Positions 28,341-36,251 of a stretch of 64,000 bases of DNA are shown here, piece after piece. Numbering within the stretch: position 1 is the stretch's first letter; the number at the start of each line of letters is the position of its first letter. The translations under genes were made by a program, and so were the position numbers. Source of the stretch: Streptomyces canus 299MFChir4.1 (GTDB lineage: Bacteria > Actinomycetota > Actinomycetes > Streptomycetales > Streptomycetaceae); contig NZ_KB911584.1 in assembly GCF_000383615.1 (NCBI RefSeq), forward strand, positions 1 through 64,000, written 5' to 3'. The notes under the pieces are model-generated. The model was not told where the DNA came from. It did no database searches and saw only the letters and a list, made by a program, of their open reading frames with translations.

Positions 28341-29219
28341 TCAGGAGTGGAACGGCAGCCCGGCATCGGCCACCAGCTCCAGGTCGTCGGCGTCCTCGGC
28401 GGGCACCAGGGTCGGTGTGCCGTCGGTGACCGGGACGACCCCCAGCTCCAGGAGTTCGGCCATGGCGGCGCTTCCGGCCATGTCGCGCACCTGGAGCTGG
28501 TAGCGAGCCGTGGTCCGGTAGGTACCGCCGTTGTCGTCCCCGGTGCGCTGGAGGAATCCGGAGTCGGTGAGGAAGGCGGCCGCCTTGCCGACGATGCCGG
28601 TCGTGGACCCGGCCAGTCGGCGCGCGTCCTTGGTCGCGCCGGCCGCGCTGCGTCTCGCCCAGATCCGCCAGGCCGCCTCCAGCCCCGGAGCGTCGGTCGC
28701 CGGGTCGGTGTTCTCGCCGACCTCCTCGGCCCGCTCCTCGAGCCGCCGGCAGGCCTGCCGTACGAAGGCGTCCACACCGTTGACCGAGACCCGCCCGATG
28801 TATCCGTCGTCGGCGAGGTCCTCGGGCCGCGGGAACGCCATGGCGGCGACGGCGAGATGGGCGAGGCCGTGCAGGAACCGGTCGCCGCCGTCGGCGGACG
28901 TACGACGCGCGTACTCCCCCATCCGGACGGCGAACACGGAGTCCTCGGCGGCGGTCACGGCCATCCCCGCGCGCGGGGACACCTCGAGGACGACCAGGCC
29001 CAGTCCGGCGGCGACGGCGTCGGCGAGTCGCGCGAACGGCGGGTCCTCCCGGTAACGCCGCAGCAGGTCGGCGTACTCCTGGTCCCGAGCGGGCTGCAGT
29101 TTGGGCTGCAGCCCGAAGGCGACGAGCCGAGCGGCGTCGGCGGCGTCGGCGGGGGTGACGGCGGCGGGCGCCGACGGGGTCGGGACCTCCGTGTCGCTCC
29201 ACTCGACATGCTCACTCAC
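28341..29219 (-). CDS. MukE/JetB-like accessory subunit of the SMC complex (wHTH)
   Basis: A 292-aa soluble protein. The middle carries a helical region (GGDRFLHGLAHLAVAAMAFP). The C-terminal part has a winged-helix pattern (TTGIVGKAAAFLTDSGFLQR followed by a TYRTTARYQLQVRDM wing). Position between the 509-aa and 1562-aa genes, size and wHTH content fit a KITE-type MukE/MksE/JetB subunit; I could not confirm this by alignment. The GTG at 29219 has AAGGAG eight bases upstream. It lies 31 bp after the upstream gene and 37 bp before the SMC gene, so all three are one operon. Confidence 0.7.
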   Translation of the reverse strand: MSEHVEWSDTEVPTPSAPAAVTPADAADAARLVAFGLQPKLQPARDQEYADLLRRYREDPPFARLADAVAAGLGLVVLEVSPRAGMAVTAAEDSVFAVRMGEYARRTSADGGDRFLHGLAHLAVAAMAFPRPEDLADDGYIGRVSVNGVDAFVRQACRRLEERAEEVGENTDPATDAPGLEAAWRIWARRSAAGATKDARRLAGSTTGIVGKAAAFLTDSGFLQRTGDDNGGTYRTTARYQLQVRDMAGSAAMAELLELGVVPVTDGTPTLVPAEDADDLELVADAGLPFHS

Positions 29220-29250
29220 GGCTGGGACTCCTTGTCACGCTGTCGCTCAC

Positions 29251-30780
29251 TCATGCTGCTTCCGTCCGGTCCGCCGCCATCCCCGCGGCGTCCAGCAGGG
29301 CTGTGCCGACGATCAGGTCGGCGCCGCCGAAGTCCGGATCGTCCAGTTCCGTCCCGTCGTCCACGGCGAAGAGCAGCTTCTCCTCGCCCTGGCGGTAGGC
29401 GGTGCCCACGGCGGGGCTGGCCGCGTGGATCGACATCAGGGCCACCAGGTAGGCCAGATCGAACCCGCCGGTCCGGCGAGCCTCCGCGAGCAGCCCGGAG
29501 AGCCGCCGCGGCGCGTCCGCGGGCAGGTCCAGCAACTGCTTCGCGGACGCCAGCTGTTCCTCGCTGAACCGGCTGTCGTCGGGCGTGGCGATGAGGTCCG
29601 GCTCCGGCATCTCCGCGCCCAGGTGCTCCCGCTCCACGGGGGGCGTCAGCAGTATGTCGACGAGATCGCCCACCCGGACCGACACCGGTGTGCGCAGGCC
29701 GGTCCCGCGCGCGAAGAACGCGTCGGTGACCCGGGTGGCCTGCTGCAACGGCAAGGGCAGCAGCGGCGCGAACAGCTGGCCGTACAGGTCTGTCCCCGAC
29801 GTCGTCATGGGGGTGGCGAAGGCCTGCCGGTCCTGCTCGGCGCGGAACAGCGGGCCCGCCTCCAGGAGCCGGGACTGGAGCTGGGTATGGCGCCGGATGC
29901 AGTCCTTGACGATGTCCACGAGCTCGGCGGCCCGGCGCTTCTGCTCGGGGTCCTCGGACTCGTCCCGCGCCTTGCGGATGTTGGTCAGGATCGCGTTCTC
30001 GTGGCGGTACCGGTCGGCGACGTGGTCGAGCGCCTCGGCGATCATGTCGGGCACGGAGCTGAGCCAGTCGACGGCCCGGACATTGCGCCGGGTGGCGTCC
30101 AGGGTCCTGCGCAGCGTCTCGGAGTACTGCACGGTCCGGTAGCGGGCCTGCTCCGCGGCGAGCTGGGCGTCGGCGAGGCGGCCGCGGCTGATCAGCACCT
30201 CCAGCTTGACCTCGGCGGCGATCTGGGCGCTGGTGACGTCGGTGTCGAGGGCCCCGACGAGGACGTTGACCGCCTCGTCCGTCGTCCGGAGATACACCGA
30301 GCCGCCGGGCCCCGGCACCTCCTCGATCAGCTTGAAGTCGTAGTCACGCCGGACGTAGGTCCCGTCCGGTGCGAACGTGCCGTAGACCGCGCGGAAACCG
30401 CGGTCGACGCTGCCGACGTTGATCAGGTTCTCCAGGACCCAGCGGGCCACGCGCTCGTGCTCGGCGACGGGCCGCCGCGGGGCCTGGGCGGCGATGCGCG
30501 GGATGAGGCGGGCGACGACCTGGTCGTGGTCGGCGCCGGTGTCGAAGTCCATGTTCAGGGTGACCAGGTCGATGGCGGCGAGGGCCACCTCCGCCATGCC
30601 GTACACCGAGTACTCGCCCGCAAGATTGGCCTTGCGCACGTCGAGGTCGTGCAGCGGCGCGGTGCAGGCGAGCGCGCGCAGCCGACGCGCCAGTCCCTCG
30701 TCGGCGGCCGGGCCCGGTGCGGGGCGCGGCCCCGCGCTGAACTGGGGCGGAACGCTGTCCGTCGTCGCAGGCGAAGTCAC
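29251..30780 (-). CDS. MukF/JetA-like (kleisin-type) subunit of the SMC complex
   Basis: About 509 aa, mostly helical, first gene of the SMC operon. The N-terminal 150 residues include a likely winged helix (VARWVLENLINVGSVDRGF, then a YVRRDYDFKLIEEV wing). The middle (190-330) is a long charged coiled coil (AQLAAEQARYRTVQYSETLR), and the C-terminus is acidic. This wHTH-coiled-coil-C-terminal plan and its first position match MukF/MksF/JetA kleisins, but sequence identity was not testable. The GTG at 30780 is preferred over the upstream in-frame start. TAGTCT lies seven bases before it, so a leaderless mRNA is possible. Confidence 0.68.
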   Translation of the reverse strand: MTSPATTDSVPPQFSAGPRPAPGPAADEGLARRLRALACTAPLHDLDVRKANLAGEYSVYGMAEVALAAIDLVTLNMDFDTGADHDQVVARLIPRIAAQAPRRPVAEHERVARWVLENLINVGSVDRGFRAVYGTFAPDGTYVRRDYDFKLIEEVPGPGGSVYLRTTDEAVNVLVGALDTDVTSAQIAAEVKLEVLISRGRLADAQLAAEQARYRTVQYSETLRRTLDATRRNVRAVDWLSSVPDMIAEALDHVADRYRHENAILTNIRKARDESEDPEQKRRAAELVDIVKDCIRRHTQLQSRLLEAGPLFRAEQDRQAFATPMTTSGTDLYGQLFAPLLPLPLQQATRVTDAFFARGTGLRTPVSVRVGDLVDILLTPPVEREHLGAEMPEPDLIATPDDSRFSEEQLASAKQLLDLPADAPRRLSGLLAEARRTGGFDLAYLVALMSIHAASPAVGTAYRQGEEKLLFAVDDGTELDDPDFGGADLIVGTALLDAAGMAADRTEAA

Positions 30781-30885
30781 GGTGCACAGACTAGGTCCTC
30801 GGTCTGACAACTCGCCAAACGGCGCGGATCGCCTCCGGCGGTGGGACGGGGCACTACCGGTTGCGTCTCGTCCGCGGGCCGTCCT

Positions 30886-30950
30886 CGGCTGGTCGCGCCC
30901 GCGCGGCGGAGCCGCAGATCGACACAGCCCCGCGCCCCTACGGGGCGCTC
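30886..30950. repeat. Streptomyces dispersed intergenic repeat
   Basis: This segment between two minus-strand genes reads GGCTGGTCGCGCCCGCGCGG, then GGAGCCGCAGATCGACACAG, then CCCCGCGCCCCTACGGGG. I recognise these blocks as a repeat often seen between Streptomyces genes. A related copy in the opposite orientation lies at 36180-36241 (shared GCGCGACCAG / CTGGTCGCGC and AGGGGCACGGGG / CCCCGCGCCCCT). Confidence 0.6.
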
Positions 30951-31630
30951 ACCCGCCGCCGGTACACATCGACCACTCGCTCCAGCGAGTCGCCGAGATA
31001 GACCGCCAAGAGCTTTTCGGCCTCCGCCTTGTCGCCCGCCTGGAGCGCGCCGAGGATCTGCTGGTTGCGGGCCAGGTACGGCTCGTGCAGGGCCTTGGGG
31101 TCGTCCACGACGTGGAACGCGAGGCGGAGTTCGGCGAAGACGCTGCGCATCAGTTCGTCGGTGCGGTCGCTGCCCGCGAGGGCGACGAGTTCGCGGTGGA
31201 AGTGGATGTTGGCCGTGCCCAGCGTTTTCCAGTCACCCTCGCGCACCGCCCGCTGCCCCTCCACGACCGCCTCGGCGAGCGCGTCCAGGGCGTACGGCGG
31301 CTCGCCCAGCCCACGGACGACGGCGCACTCCACGAGCGCGCGGGTGCGGTAGATGTCTTCCACGTCCTCGACCGCCAGCACCCGGACGAACACACCGCGG
31401 TTCAACTCGTGGACCAGCAGCCGCTCGTGGGTGAGCAGCCGGAACGCCTCGCGCAAGGTGTTGCGGGAGACCCCCAGCGCTCCTCCGATGCTGTCCTCCG
31501 ACAACCGTGTCCCCGGCGGGAAGTAGCCCTCGGCGATGCGGCTCCTGAGGATGTCCGAGACCCGCTCGGCCGTGCTGGTGCGGCCCAGGAGGGCGCGATC
31601 GTCGGCCAGTCCGCTCAACTGCTCTGCCAT
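30938..31630 (-). CDS. GntR-family regulator, FCD type, of the 5-oxoproline operon
   Basis: A 230-aa repressor. Residues 20-85 are the winged helix (SDILRSRIAEGYFPPGTRLS and ALGVSRNTLREAFRLLTHE). Residues 95-215 are the all-helical FCD ligand domain with metal-binding residues in the usual spacing (H at IHFHREL). It diverges from the transporter-DUF1445-pxpABC operon, and a perfect palindrome lies between them. The ligand is probably 5-oxoproline, glutamate or a related acid. It starts at ATG 31630. Confidence 0.9.
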   Translation of the reverse strand: MAEQLSGLADDRALLGRTSTAERVSDILRSRIAEGYFPPGTRLSEDSIGGALGVSRNTLREAFRLLTHERLLVHELNRGVFVRVLAVEDVEDIYRTRALVECAVVRGLGEPPYALDALAEAVVEGQRAVREGDWKTLGTANIHFHRELVALAGSDRTDELMRSVFAELRLAFHVVDDPKALHEPYLARNQQILGALQAGDKAEAEKLLAVYLGDSLERVVDVYRRRVSAP

Positions 31631-31678
31631 GCCCGGAATTCAACCGCAGACACGAGAACGAAACAACAGGGGTATTGA

Positions 31679-31697
31679 AGGATCGTTGAACGATCCT
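31679..31697. promoter_or_regulatory. Palindromic GntR operator
   Basis: AGGATCGT-TGA-ACGATCCT is a perfect 19-bp inverted repeat in the 130-bp gap between the GntR gene and the divergent transporter operon. It lies 63 bp before the transporter ATG and 48 bp before the regulator ATG. FCD-type GntR proteins bind such sites, so it is the likely operator for both directions. Confidence 0.7.
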
Positions 31698-31760
31698 CTA
31701 CGTTACTCATCACCGCACGGTTCAGCTCCGCGACCTCCGTCCTCCCACTGCGAGGTGCTC

Positions 31761-33056
31761 ATGAGCACGACCCCGCCTCCTCAGGCCCTGACCGATCAGC
31801 CCACAGCCACCGAACGCCAGACCGAAGACGGGGCGTTGGGCTGGTTCCGCGCCCTCGGTCCGCGCGGCCGACGCGCCTTCGCCGGTGCCTTCGGCGGCTA
31901 CGCCCTCGACTCCTACGACTACTTCACGCTCCCGCTGAGCATGGTCGCGCTGGCCGCCTACTTCGGCCTGGACAGCGGCCAGACCGGACTCTTCACCACC
32001 GTCACCCTGCTGGCCTCCGGCATCGGCGGAGCCCTGGCAGGGGTGCTGGCCGACCGGGCCGGCCGGGTCAGGGCGCTGATGATCACGGTGGTCACGTACG
32101 CGATCTTCACCGTGGCCTGCGGCTTCGCCCCCAACTTCGAGTCGCTGCTGGTCTTCCGCGCCCTCCAGGGCCTCGGGTTCGGCGGCGAGTGGGCGGTCGG
32201 CGCGATCCTGGTCGCCGAGTACGCGAGCTCGAAGCACCGGGGCCGCACCCTGGGTGCGATCCAGAGCTCCTGGGCCGTGGGCTGGGCGCTGGCCGCGATC
32301 GTGTACACGGTGGTCTTCTCGGTCTTCGACGCCGACACGGCCTGGCGCGTGATGTTCTGGACCGGCGCACTGCCCGCGCTGCTGGTCGTCTGGATGCGGC
32401 GCCAGGTCCAGGACGCCCCCGAGGCGATCGCCGTGCGCGAGAAGAGCGCGGGTAAGGGCTCCTTCGCGGCGATCTTCAAACCGGACCTGCTGCGTACGAC
32501 GATCTTCGCCGGGCTGCTGTCCACCGGCGTCCAGGGCGGCTACTACACGCTCGCCACCTGGGTGCCGACGTATCTGAAGAGCGACCGCGGACTGTCGGTC
32601 GTCGGCACCGGCGGCTACCTGACCTTCCTGATCTCCGGCGCCTTCCTCGGGTATCTGACCGGCGGCTACCTCACCGACCGGCTGGGCCGGCGCCGCAACA
32701 TCTGGCTCTTCGCCCTGCTGTCGGCCGTCTGCATCGTGGCCTACGGCAACATCCCGAGCGGAGCCGACACCTGGCTCCTGGTCCTCGGGTTCCCGCTCGG
32801 GTTCTGCATGTCGGCGATCTTCAGCGGCTTCGGGTCCTATCTGAGCGAGCTCTACCCGACGGCGGTGCGCGGCTCGGGACAGGGCTTCACGTACAACGCG
32901 GGCCGCGCCGTCGGCGCCGTCTTCCCGACCACCGTCGGCTTCCTGGCCGACAGCTGGGGCGTGGGCGGGGCACTCGTCTTCGGCGCCATCGGCTACGGAA
33001 TCGCCGCACTGGCCCTGCTCGGACTGCCGGAGACCCGTGGGAAGGAACTCGCGTGA
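31761..33056 (+). CDS. MFS transporter (sialate/aromatic-acid:H+ symporter-like)
   Basis: A 431-aa 12-helix transporter. It has the family loops [14 protein letters not shown] after helix 2 and [14 protein letters not shown] after helix 8, and the [14 protein letters not shown] segment typical of the acid symporter branch. It probably imports the substrate of the downstream enzymes, 5-oxoproline or a related carboxylate. The ATG at 31761 has GAGGTG three bases upstream. The stop overlaps the GTG of the DUF1445 gene by 4 bp, so the two are translationally coupled. Confidence 0.9.
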   Translation: MSTTPPPQALTDQPTATERQTEDGALGWFRALGPRGRRAFAGAFGGYALDSYDYFTLPLSMVALAAYFGLDSGQTGLFTTVTLLASGIGGALAGVLADRAGRVRALMITVVTYAIFTVACGFAPNFESLLVFRALQGLGFGGEWAVGAILVAEYASSKHRGRTLGAIQSSWAVGWALAAIVYTVVFSVFDADTAWRVMFWTGALPALLVVWMRRQVQDAPEAIAVREKSAGKGSFAAIFKPDLLRTTIFAGLLSTGVQGGYYTLATWVPTYLKSDRGLSVVGTGGYLTFLISGAFLGYLTGGYLTDRLGRRRNIWLFALLSAVCIVAYGNIPSGADTWLLVLGFPLGFCMSAIFSGFGSYLSELYPTAVRGSGQGFTYNAGRAVGAVFPTTVGFLADSWGVGGALVFGAIGYGIAALALLGLPETRGKELA

Positions 33057-33874
33057 ACCGCACAGAAGACCGTCCCCTGACCCTCGTCGACGAGCACGCG
33101 CACGCGTGGAGCCCGGCCCGGGCACGCGCCCGCTTCCGGGCGGGTCTGACCGGCCCCACCGCCGGGGTCGCGGCCGGCCACACCCAGGCCAACCTGATCT
33201 CGGTGCCCGCCGACTGGGCGTACGACATGCTGCTGTTCTGCCAGCGCAACCCCAAGCCCTGCCCGGTCCTCGACGTGACGGACGCCGGCGACCCGACCAC
33301 CGTCCTCGCCGAGGGCGCCGATCTGCGCACCGATCTCCCGCGCTACCGGGTGTGGGAGGACGGGCACCTGGTGGACGAGCCGACGGACGTGCGCGCACAC
33401 TGGCGTGACGACCTCGTTTCGTTCCTGATCGGGTGCAGTTTCACCTTCGAGTGGGCACTTTCGGAGGCGGGCGTCCCGATCCGGCACATCGAGCAGGGCC
33501 GGAACGTTCCGATGTATGTGACCAGTCGACAGTGCCGTCCCGCGGGGCGGCTGCACGGACCCATGGTGGTCTCCATGCGCCCGGTGCCGCCGCAGCACCT
33601 GGCCGCGGCCCTGAGGGAGAGCAGTCTGCTCCCGGCTGTGCACGGCAGCCCCGTGCACTGTGGCGATCCCTCCGGCCTGGGCATCGAGGACCTCGGCCGT
33701 CCCGACTTCGGTGACCCGGTGGACGCCGAGCCGGACGACATCCCGGTGTTCTGGGCCTGCGGAGTGACCCCGCAGGCCGCGGTGATGGCCTCGCGCCCGC
33801 CGTTCGCCATCACCCACGCACCGGGGCAGATGTTCCTGACGGACGCCCGCGACGAGCAGTACCGGGTGGCCTGA
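33053..33874 (+). CDS. DUF1445 family protein, D-glutamate cyclase-like
   Basis: A 273-aa protein of the DUF1445 (PF07286) family, often called putative hydro-lyase. The family core is seen: [35 protein letters not shown], and the C-terminal [12 protein letters not shown] and ITHAPGQMF. The mammalian relative (DGLUCY) converts D-glutamate to 5-oxo-D-proline, which suits a gene placed before a 5-oxoprolinase. The bacterial family's reaction is less certain. GTG start at 33053 inside the transporter stop. Confidence 0.88.
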   Translation: MNRTEDRPLTLVDEHAHAWSPARARARFRAGLTGPTAGVAAGHTQANLISVPADWAYDMLLFCQRNPKPCPVLDVTDAGDPTTVLAEGADLRTDLPRYRVWEDGHLVDEPTDVRAHWRDDLVSFLIGCSFTFEWALSEAGVPIRHIEQGRNVPMYVTSRQCRPAGRLHGPMVVSMRPVPPQHLAAALRESSLLPAVHGSPVHCGDPSGLGIEDLGRPDFGDPVDAEPDDIPVFWACGVTPQAAVMASRPPFAITHAPGQMFLTDARDEQYRVA

Positions 33875-33938
33875 GAACCGCTTGACCCTCGTGAAGACCT
33901 GACCCTCTTGAAGATCCGAAAGGAGACGCGAGACCTCC

Positions 33939-34697
33939 ATGACCTCGATCGACCTGAACGCCGACCTCGGCGAGGGCTTCGGCCGCTGGCGGCTGACCGA
34001 CGACGAGCAGCTGCTGTCCGTCGTCACCAGCGCCAACGTGGCCTGCGGGTTCCACGCCGGGGACGCGGTCACCATGCGGCGGGTGTGCGAGCTGGCCTCC
34101 GCGCGCGGGGTGCGGATCGGCGCCCAGGTCTCCTACCGGGACCTCGCGGGGTTCGGGCGGCGCGCGATGGACGTGCCGTCCGCCGAGCTGACGGCCGAGG
34201 TGGCCTACCAGATCGGCGCCCTGGAGGTCTTCGCCCGGGCGGCGGGCACGCGCGTGTCCTACGTCAAACCGCACGGCGCGCTCTACAACCGAGCCGTCCA
34301 CGACGAGGAGCAGGCCGAGGCGGTCGTCGCGGGAGTGCTCCTCGCCGATGCCACGCTGCCCGTGCTGGGCCTGCCCGGCTCGCGTCTTCTGGAGGCGGCC
34401 CGGAAGGCGGGCCTGGAGCCCGTCCCGGAGGCCTTCGCGGACCGCGCCTACACCGACGAGGGCACGCTGGTACCACGCGGGCAGGAGGGTGCGGTGATCA
34501 CCGATCCCGAGGCGGTCGTGGAGCGCTCGCTCGGCCTGGCCGGGGACCGCGCGGTCACCGCCCGCTCCGGTGCCCGCATCGAGGTCGAGGCCCGCTCCCT
34601 GTGCCTGCACGGCGACACACCGGGCGCGGTGGAACTGGCCCGACGGGTCAGGGAGCGCCTGGAGTCCTCGGGCGTGCGGGTGGAGGCGTTCGTATGA
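33939..34697 (+). CDS. pxpA: 5-oxoprolinase subunit A (LamB/YcsF family)
   Basis: A 252-aa LamB/YcsF protein. The family start MTSIDLNADLGEGFGRW is present, as are the ANVACGFHAGD metal/phosphate segment and YVKPHGALYN. The C-terminus has SLCLHGDTPGAVELAR. With PxpB and PxpC it forms the prokaryotic ATP-dependent 5-oxoprolinase that opens 5-oxoproline to glutamate. A GGAG-type ribosome site precedes ATG 33939. The stop overlaps pxpB by ATGA. Confidence 0.95.
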   Translation: MTSIDLNADLGEGFGRWRLTDDEQLLSVVTSANVACGFHAGDAVTMRRVCELASARGVRIGAQVSYRDLAGFGRRAMDVPSAELTAEVAYQIGALEVFARAAGTRVSYVKPHGALYNRAVHDEEQAEAVVAGVLLADATLPVLGLPGSRLLEAARKAGLEPVPEAFADRAYTDEGTLVPRGQEGAVITDPEAVVERSLGLAGDRAVTARSGARIEVEARSLCLHGDTPGAVELARRVRERLESSGVRVEAFV

Positions 34698-35305
34698 AAG
34701 CACTGCCGGTCGGGGACGACGCCCTGCTCGTGGAGGTGTCCTCGGGCGAGGAGGCCCAGGCCCTGCACGCGGAGCTGGTGCGCCGCCGCGCGGAGGGCTC
34801 GCTGTCGGTCCGCGAGATCGTCCCCGCGGCCCGTACGGTCCTCCTCGACGGCCTCGCCGACCCCGCCCGCCTTGCCGACGAACTCACCGCCTCCGAGGTG
34901 CCGCCCGCTCCCCCACGCGCGCGTGAGGTGATCGAACTCCCGGTGCGCTACGACGGTCCGGACCTGGCCGACGTGGCCGCGCACTGGGGCGTCACCCCCG
35001 AGGAGGTGGCCCGCATCCACGCCGGCACCGAGTTCACGGTCGCCTTCTGCGGATTCGCGCCCGGCTTCGGCTACCTCACCGGCCTGCCCGCCCGCTACGA
35101 CGTCCCGCGCCGGGCCACCCCGCGCACGACCGTCCCGGCGGGCTCGGTGGCGCTCGCGGGCCCGTACACCGGCGTCTACCCGCGCTCGTCGCCGGGCGGC
35201 TGGCAGCTCATCGGGACCACGGACGCCGTTCTGTGGGACCACGCGCGTGTGCCGGCCGCGCTGCTGTCGCCGGGGACCCGGGTGCGCTTCGTGGGGGCGA
35301 CATGA
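34694..35305 (+). CDS. pxpB: 5-oxoprolinase subunit B (KipI/allophanate hydrolase subunit 1 family)
   Basis: A 203-aa KipI-family protein. The N-terminal domain starts at MKALPVGDDALLVEV. The C-terminal cyclophilin-like domain has TVAFCGFAPGFGYLTGLP and RSSPGGWQLIG, with the conserved PRRATPRTTVPAGSVALAG strand. It pairs with PxpC in the catalytic subcomplex. It is coupled by 4-bp overlaps on both sides (pxpA and pxpC). Confidence 0.95.
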   Translation: MKALPVGDDALLVEVSSGEEAQALHAELVRRRAEGSLSVREIVPAARTVLLDGLADPARLADELTASEVPPAPPRAREVIELPVRYDGPDLADVAAHWGVTPEEVARIHAGTEFTVAFCGFAPGFGYLTGLPARYDVPRRATPRTTVPAGSVALAGPYTGVYPRSSPGGWQLIGTTDAVLWDHARVPAALLSPGTRVRFVGAT

Positions 35306-36180
35306 CGGACCGAGCGCTCTTCGTCGTCCGGGCCGGAGCACTGACCACCGTCCAGGACCGGGGCCGCCCGGGCCACGCCCACCTCGGCGTCCCCCGCTCG
35401 GGCGCACTGGACGGTCCGGCGGCCGACCTCGCCAACCGTCTGGTCGGCAACCGCCCCGGCGCTGCCCTCCTGGAGACCACGCTCAACGGCTGCGCGGTAC
35501 GCCCGCGTTCGACGGTCACCGTGGCCGTCACGGGTGCCCCCTGCCGGATCACGGTGGACGGCCGTCCGGCGGCCTGGGGCGCACCGGTGCGGGTACCGGC
35601 CGGAGCGCTGCTGGCCGTCGGAACCGCCATTTCGGGGCTGCGCAGCTATGTGGCCGTTTCTGGCGGAATCGCTGTGGAGCCGGTCCTGGGCAGCCGGTCC
35701 ACGGATCTCCTGTCGGGCCTGGGCCCGGTCCCCCTCACGGACGGCGCGGTCCTCCCCCTGGGCACGCCGACGCCGCTCCACACGCGCGTGGACGCCGCGC
35801 CGCAGCCGGCACCCCCCGCGGAACTCGTCCTGCGCGTCACGCTGGGCCCACGAGCCGACTGGTTCACCCCGGAAGCGGTACGGGCTTTCACCTCCCGCGC
35901 CTTCCAGGTGTCCTCGGCGAGCAACCGCATCGGCCTGCGCACGGAGGGTCCGGCCCTGGAGCGGGCGTTCGAAGGTGAACTCCCCAGCGAAGGCATGGTT
36001 CTGGGCGCCGTCCAGGTCCCTCCCGACGGCAGGCCGGTGGTTTTCCTGGCAGACCACCCGACCACCGGCGGCTACCCGGTGATCGGCGTGGTCCGCACAC
36101 CGGACCTGGCCGCGGCGGCGCAGGCGGTACCCGGCATCCCGGTGCGCTTCGTAGAGGTGCGGCGGCGACAACTTTCCTAG
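35302..36180 (+). CDS. pxpC: 5-oxoprolinase subunit C (KipA/biotin-dependent carboxyltransferase family)
   Basis: A 292-aa KipA-family protein. The start holds TTVQDRGRPGHAHLGVPRSG, followed by LANRLVGNRPGAALLETTL. The C-terminal half has SSASNRIGLRTEGPAL and SEGMVLGAVQVPPDGRPV. It completes the PxpABC complex. The start is ATG 35302 overlapping the pxpB stop. It is the last gene of the operon, followed by a Streptomyces repeat and a convergent gene. Confidence 0.95.
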   Translation: MTDRALFVVRAGALTTVQDRGRPGHAHLGVPRSGALDGPAADLANRLVGNRPGAALLETTLNGCAVRPRSTVTVAVTGAPCRITVDGRPAAWGAPVRVPAGALLAVGTAISGLRSYVAVSGGIAVEPVLGSRSTDLLSGLGPVPLTDGAVLPLGTPTPLHTRVDAAPQPAPPAELVLRVTLGPRADWFTPEAVRAFTSRAFQVSSASNRIGLRTEGPALERAFEGELPSEGMVLGAVQVPPDGRPVVFLADHPTTGGYPVIGVVRTPDLAAAAQAVPGIPVRFVEVRRRQLS

Positions 36181-36241
36181 GGGCACGGGGAACTGCGCGA
36201 CCAGCCACAACGCACCCGCACCCGCACCCGCACCCGCACCC
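36180..36241. repeat. Dispersed intergenic repeat ending in five CGCACC units
   Basis: Directly after the pxpC stop, GGGGCACGGGGAACTGCGCG and ACCAGCCACAACGCACCCGC match a repeat often seen after Streptomyces genes. At 36211-36240 the hexamer CGCACC is repeated exactly five times. It lies between convergent genes and may form a stem with other copies or act in termination. A related copy lies at 30886-30950. Confidence 0.65.
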
Positions 36242-36251
36242 AACAACGCAC

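Noticed and set aside
28341..30780. Full Wadjet (JetABCD) defence system
   Set aside because: No JetD-like gene with a Toprim or topoisomerase VI-like domain lies next to the operon, and neighbours are core genes. Only a JetABC/MksFEB-like architecture can be claimed.
30841..31434. Open plus-strand frame opposite the GntR gene
   Set aside because: Low-complexity Arg/Pro/Ala product; the minus-strand GntR gene has clear wHTH and FCD motifs.
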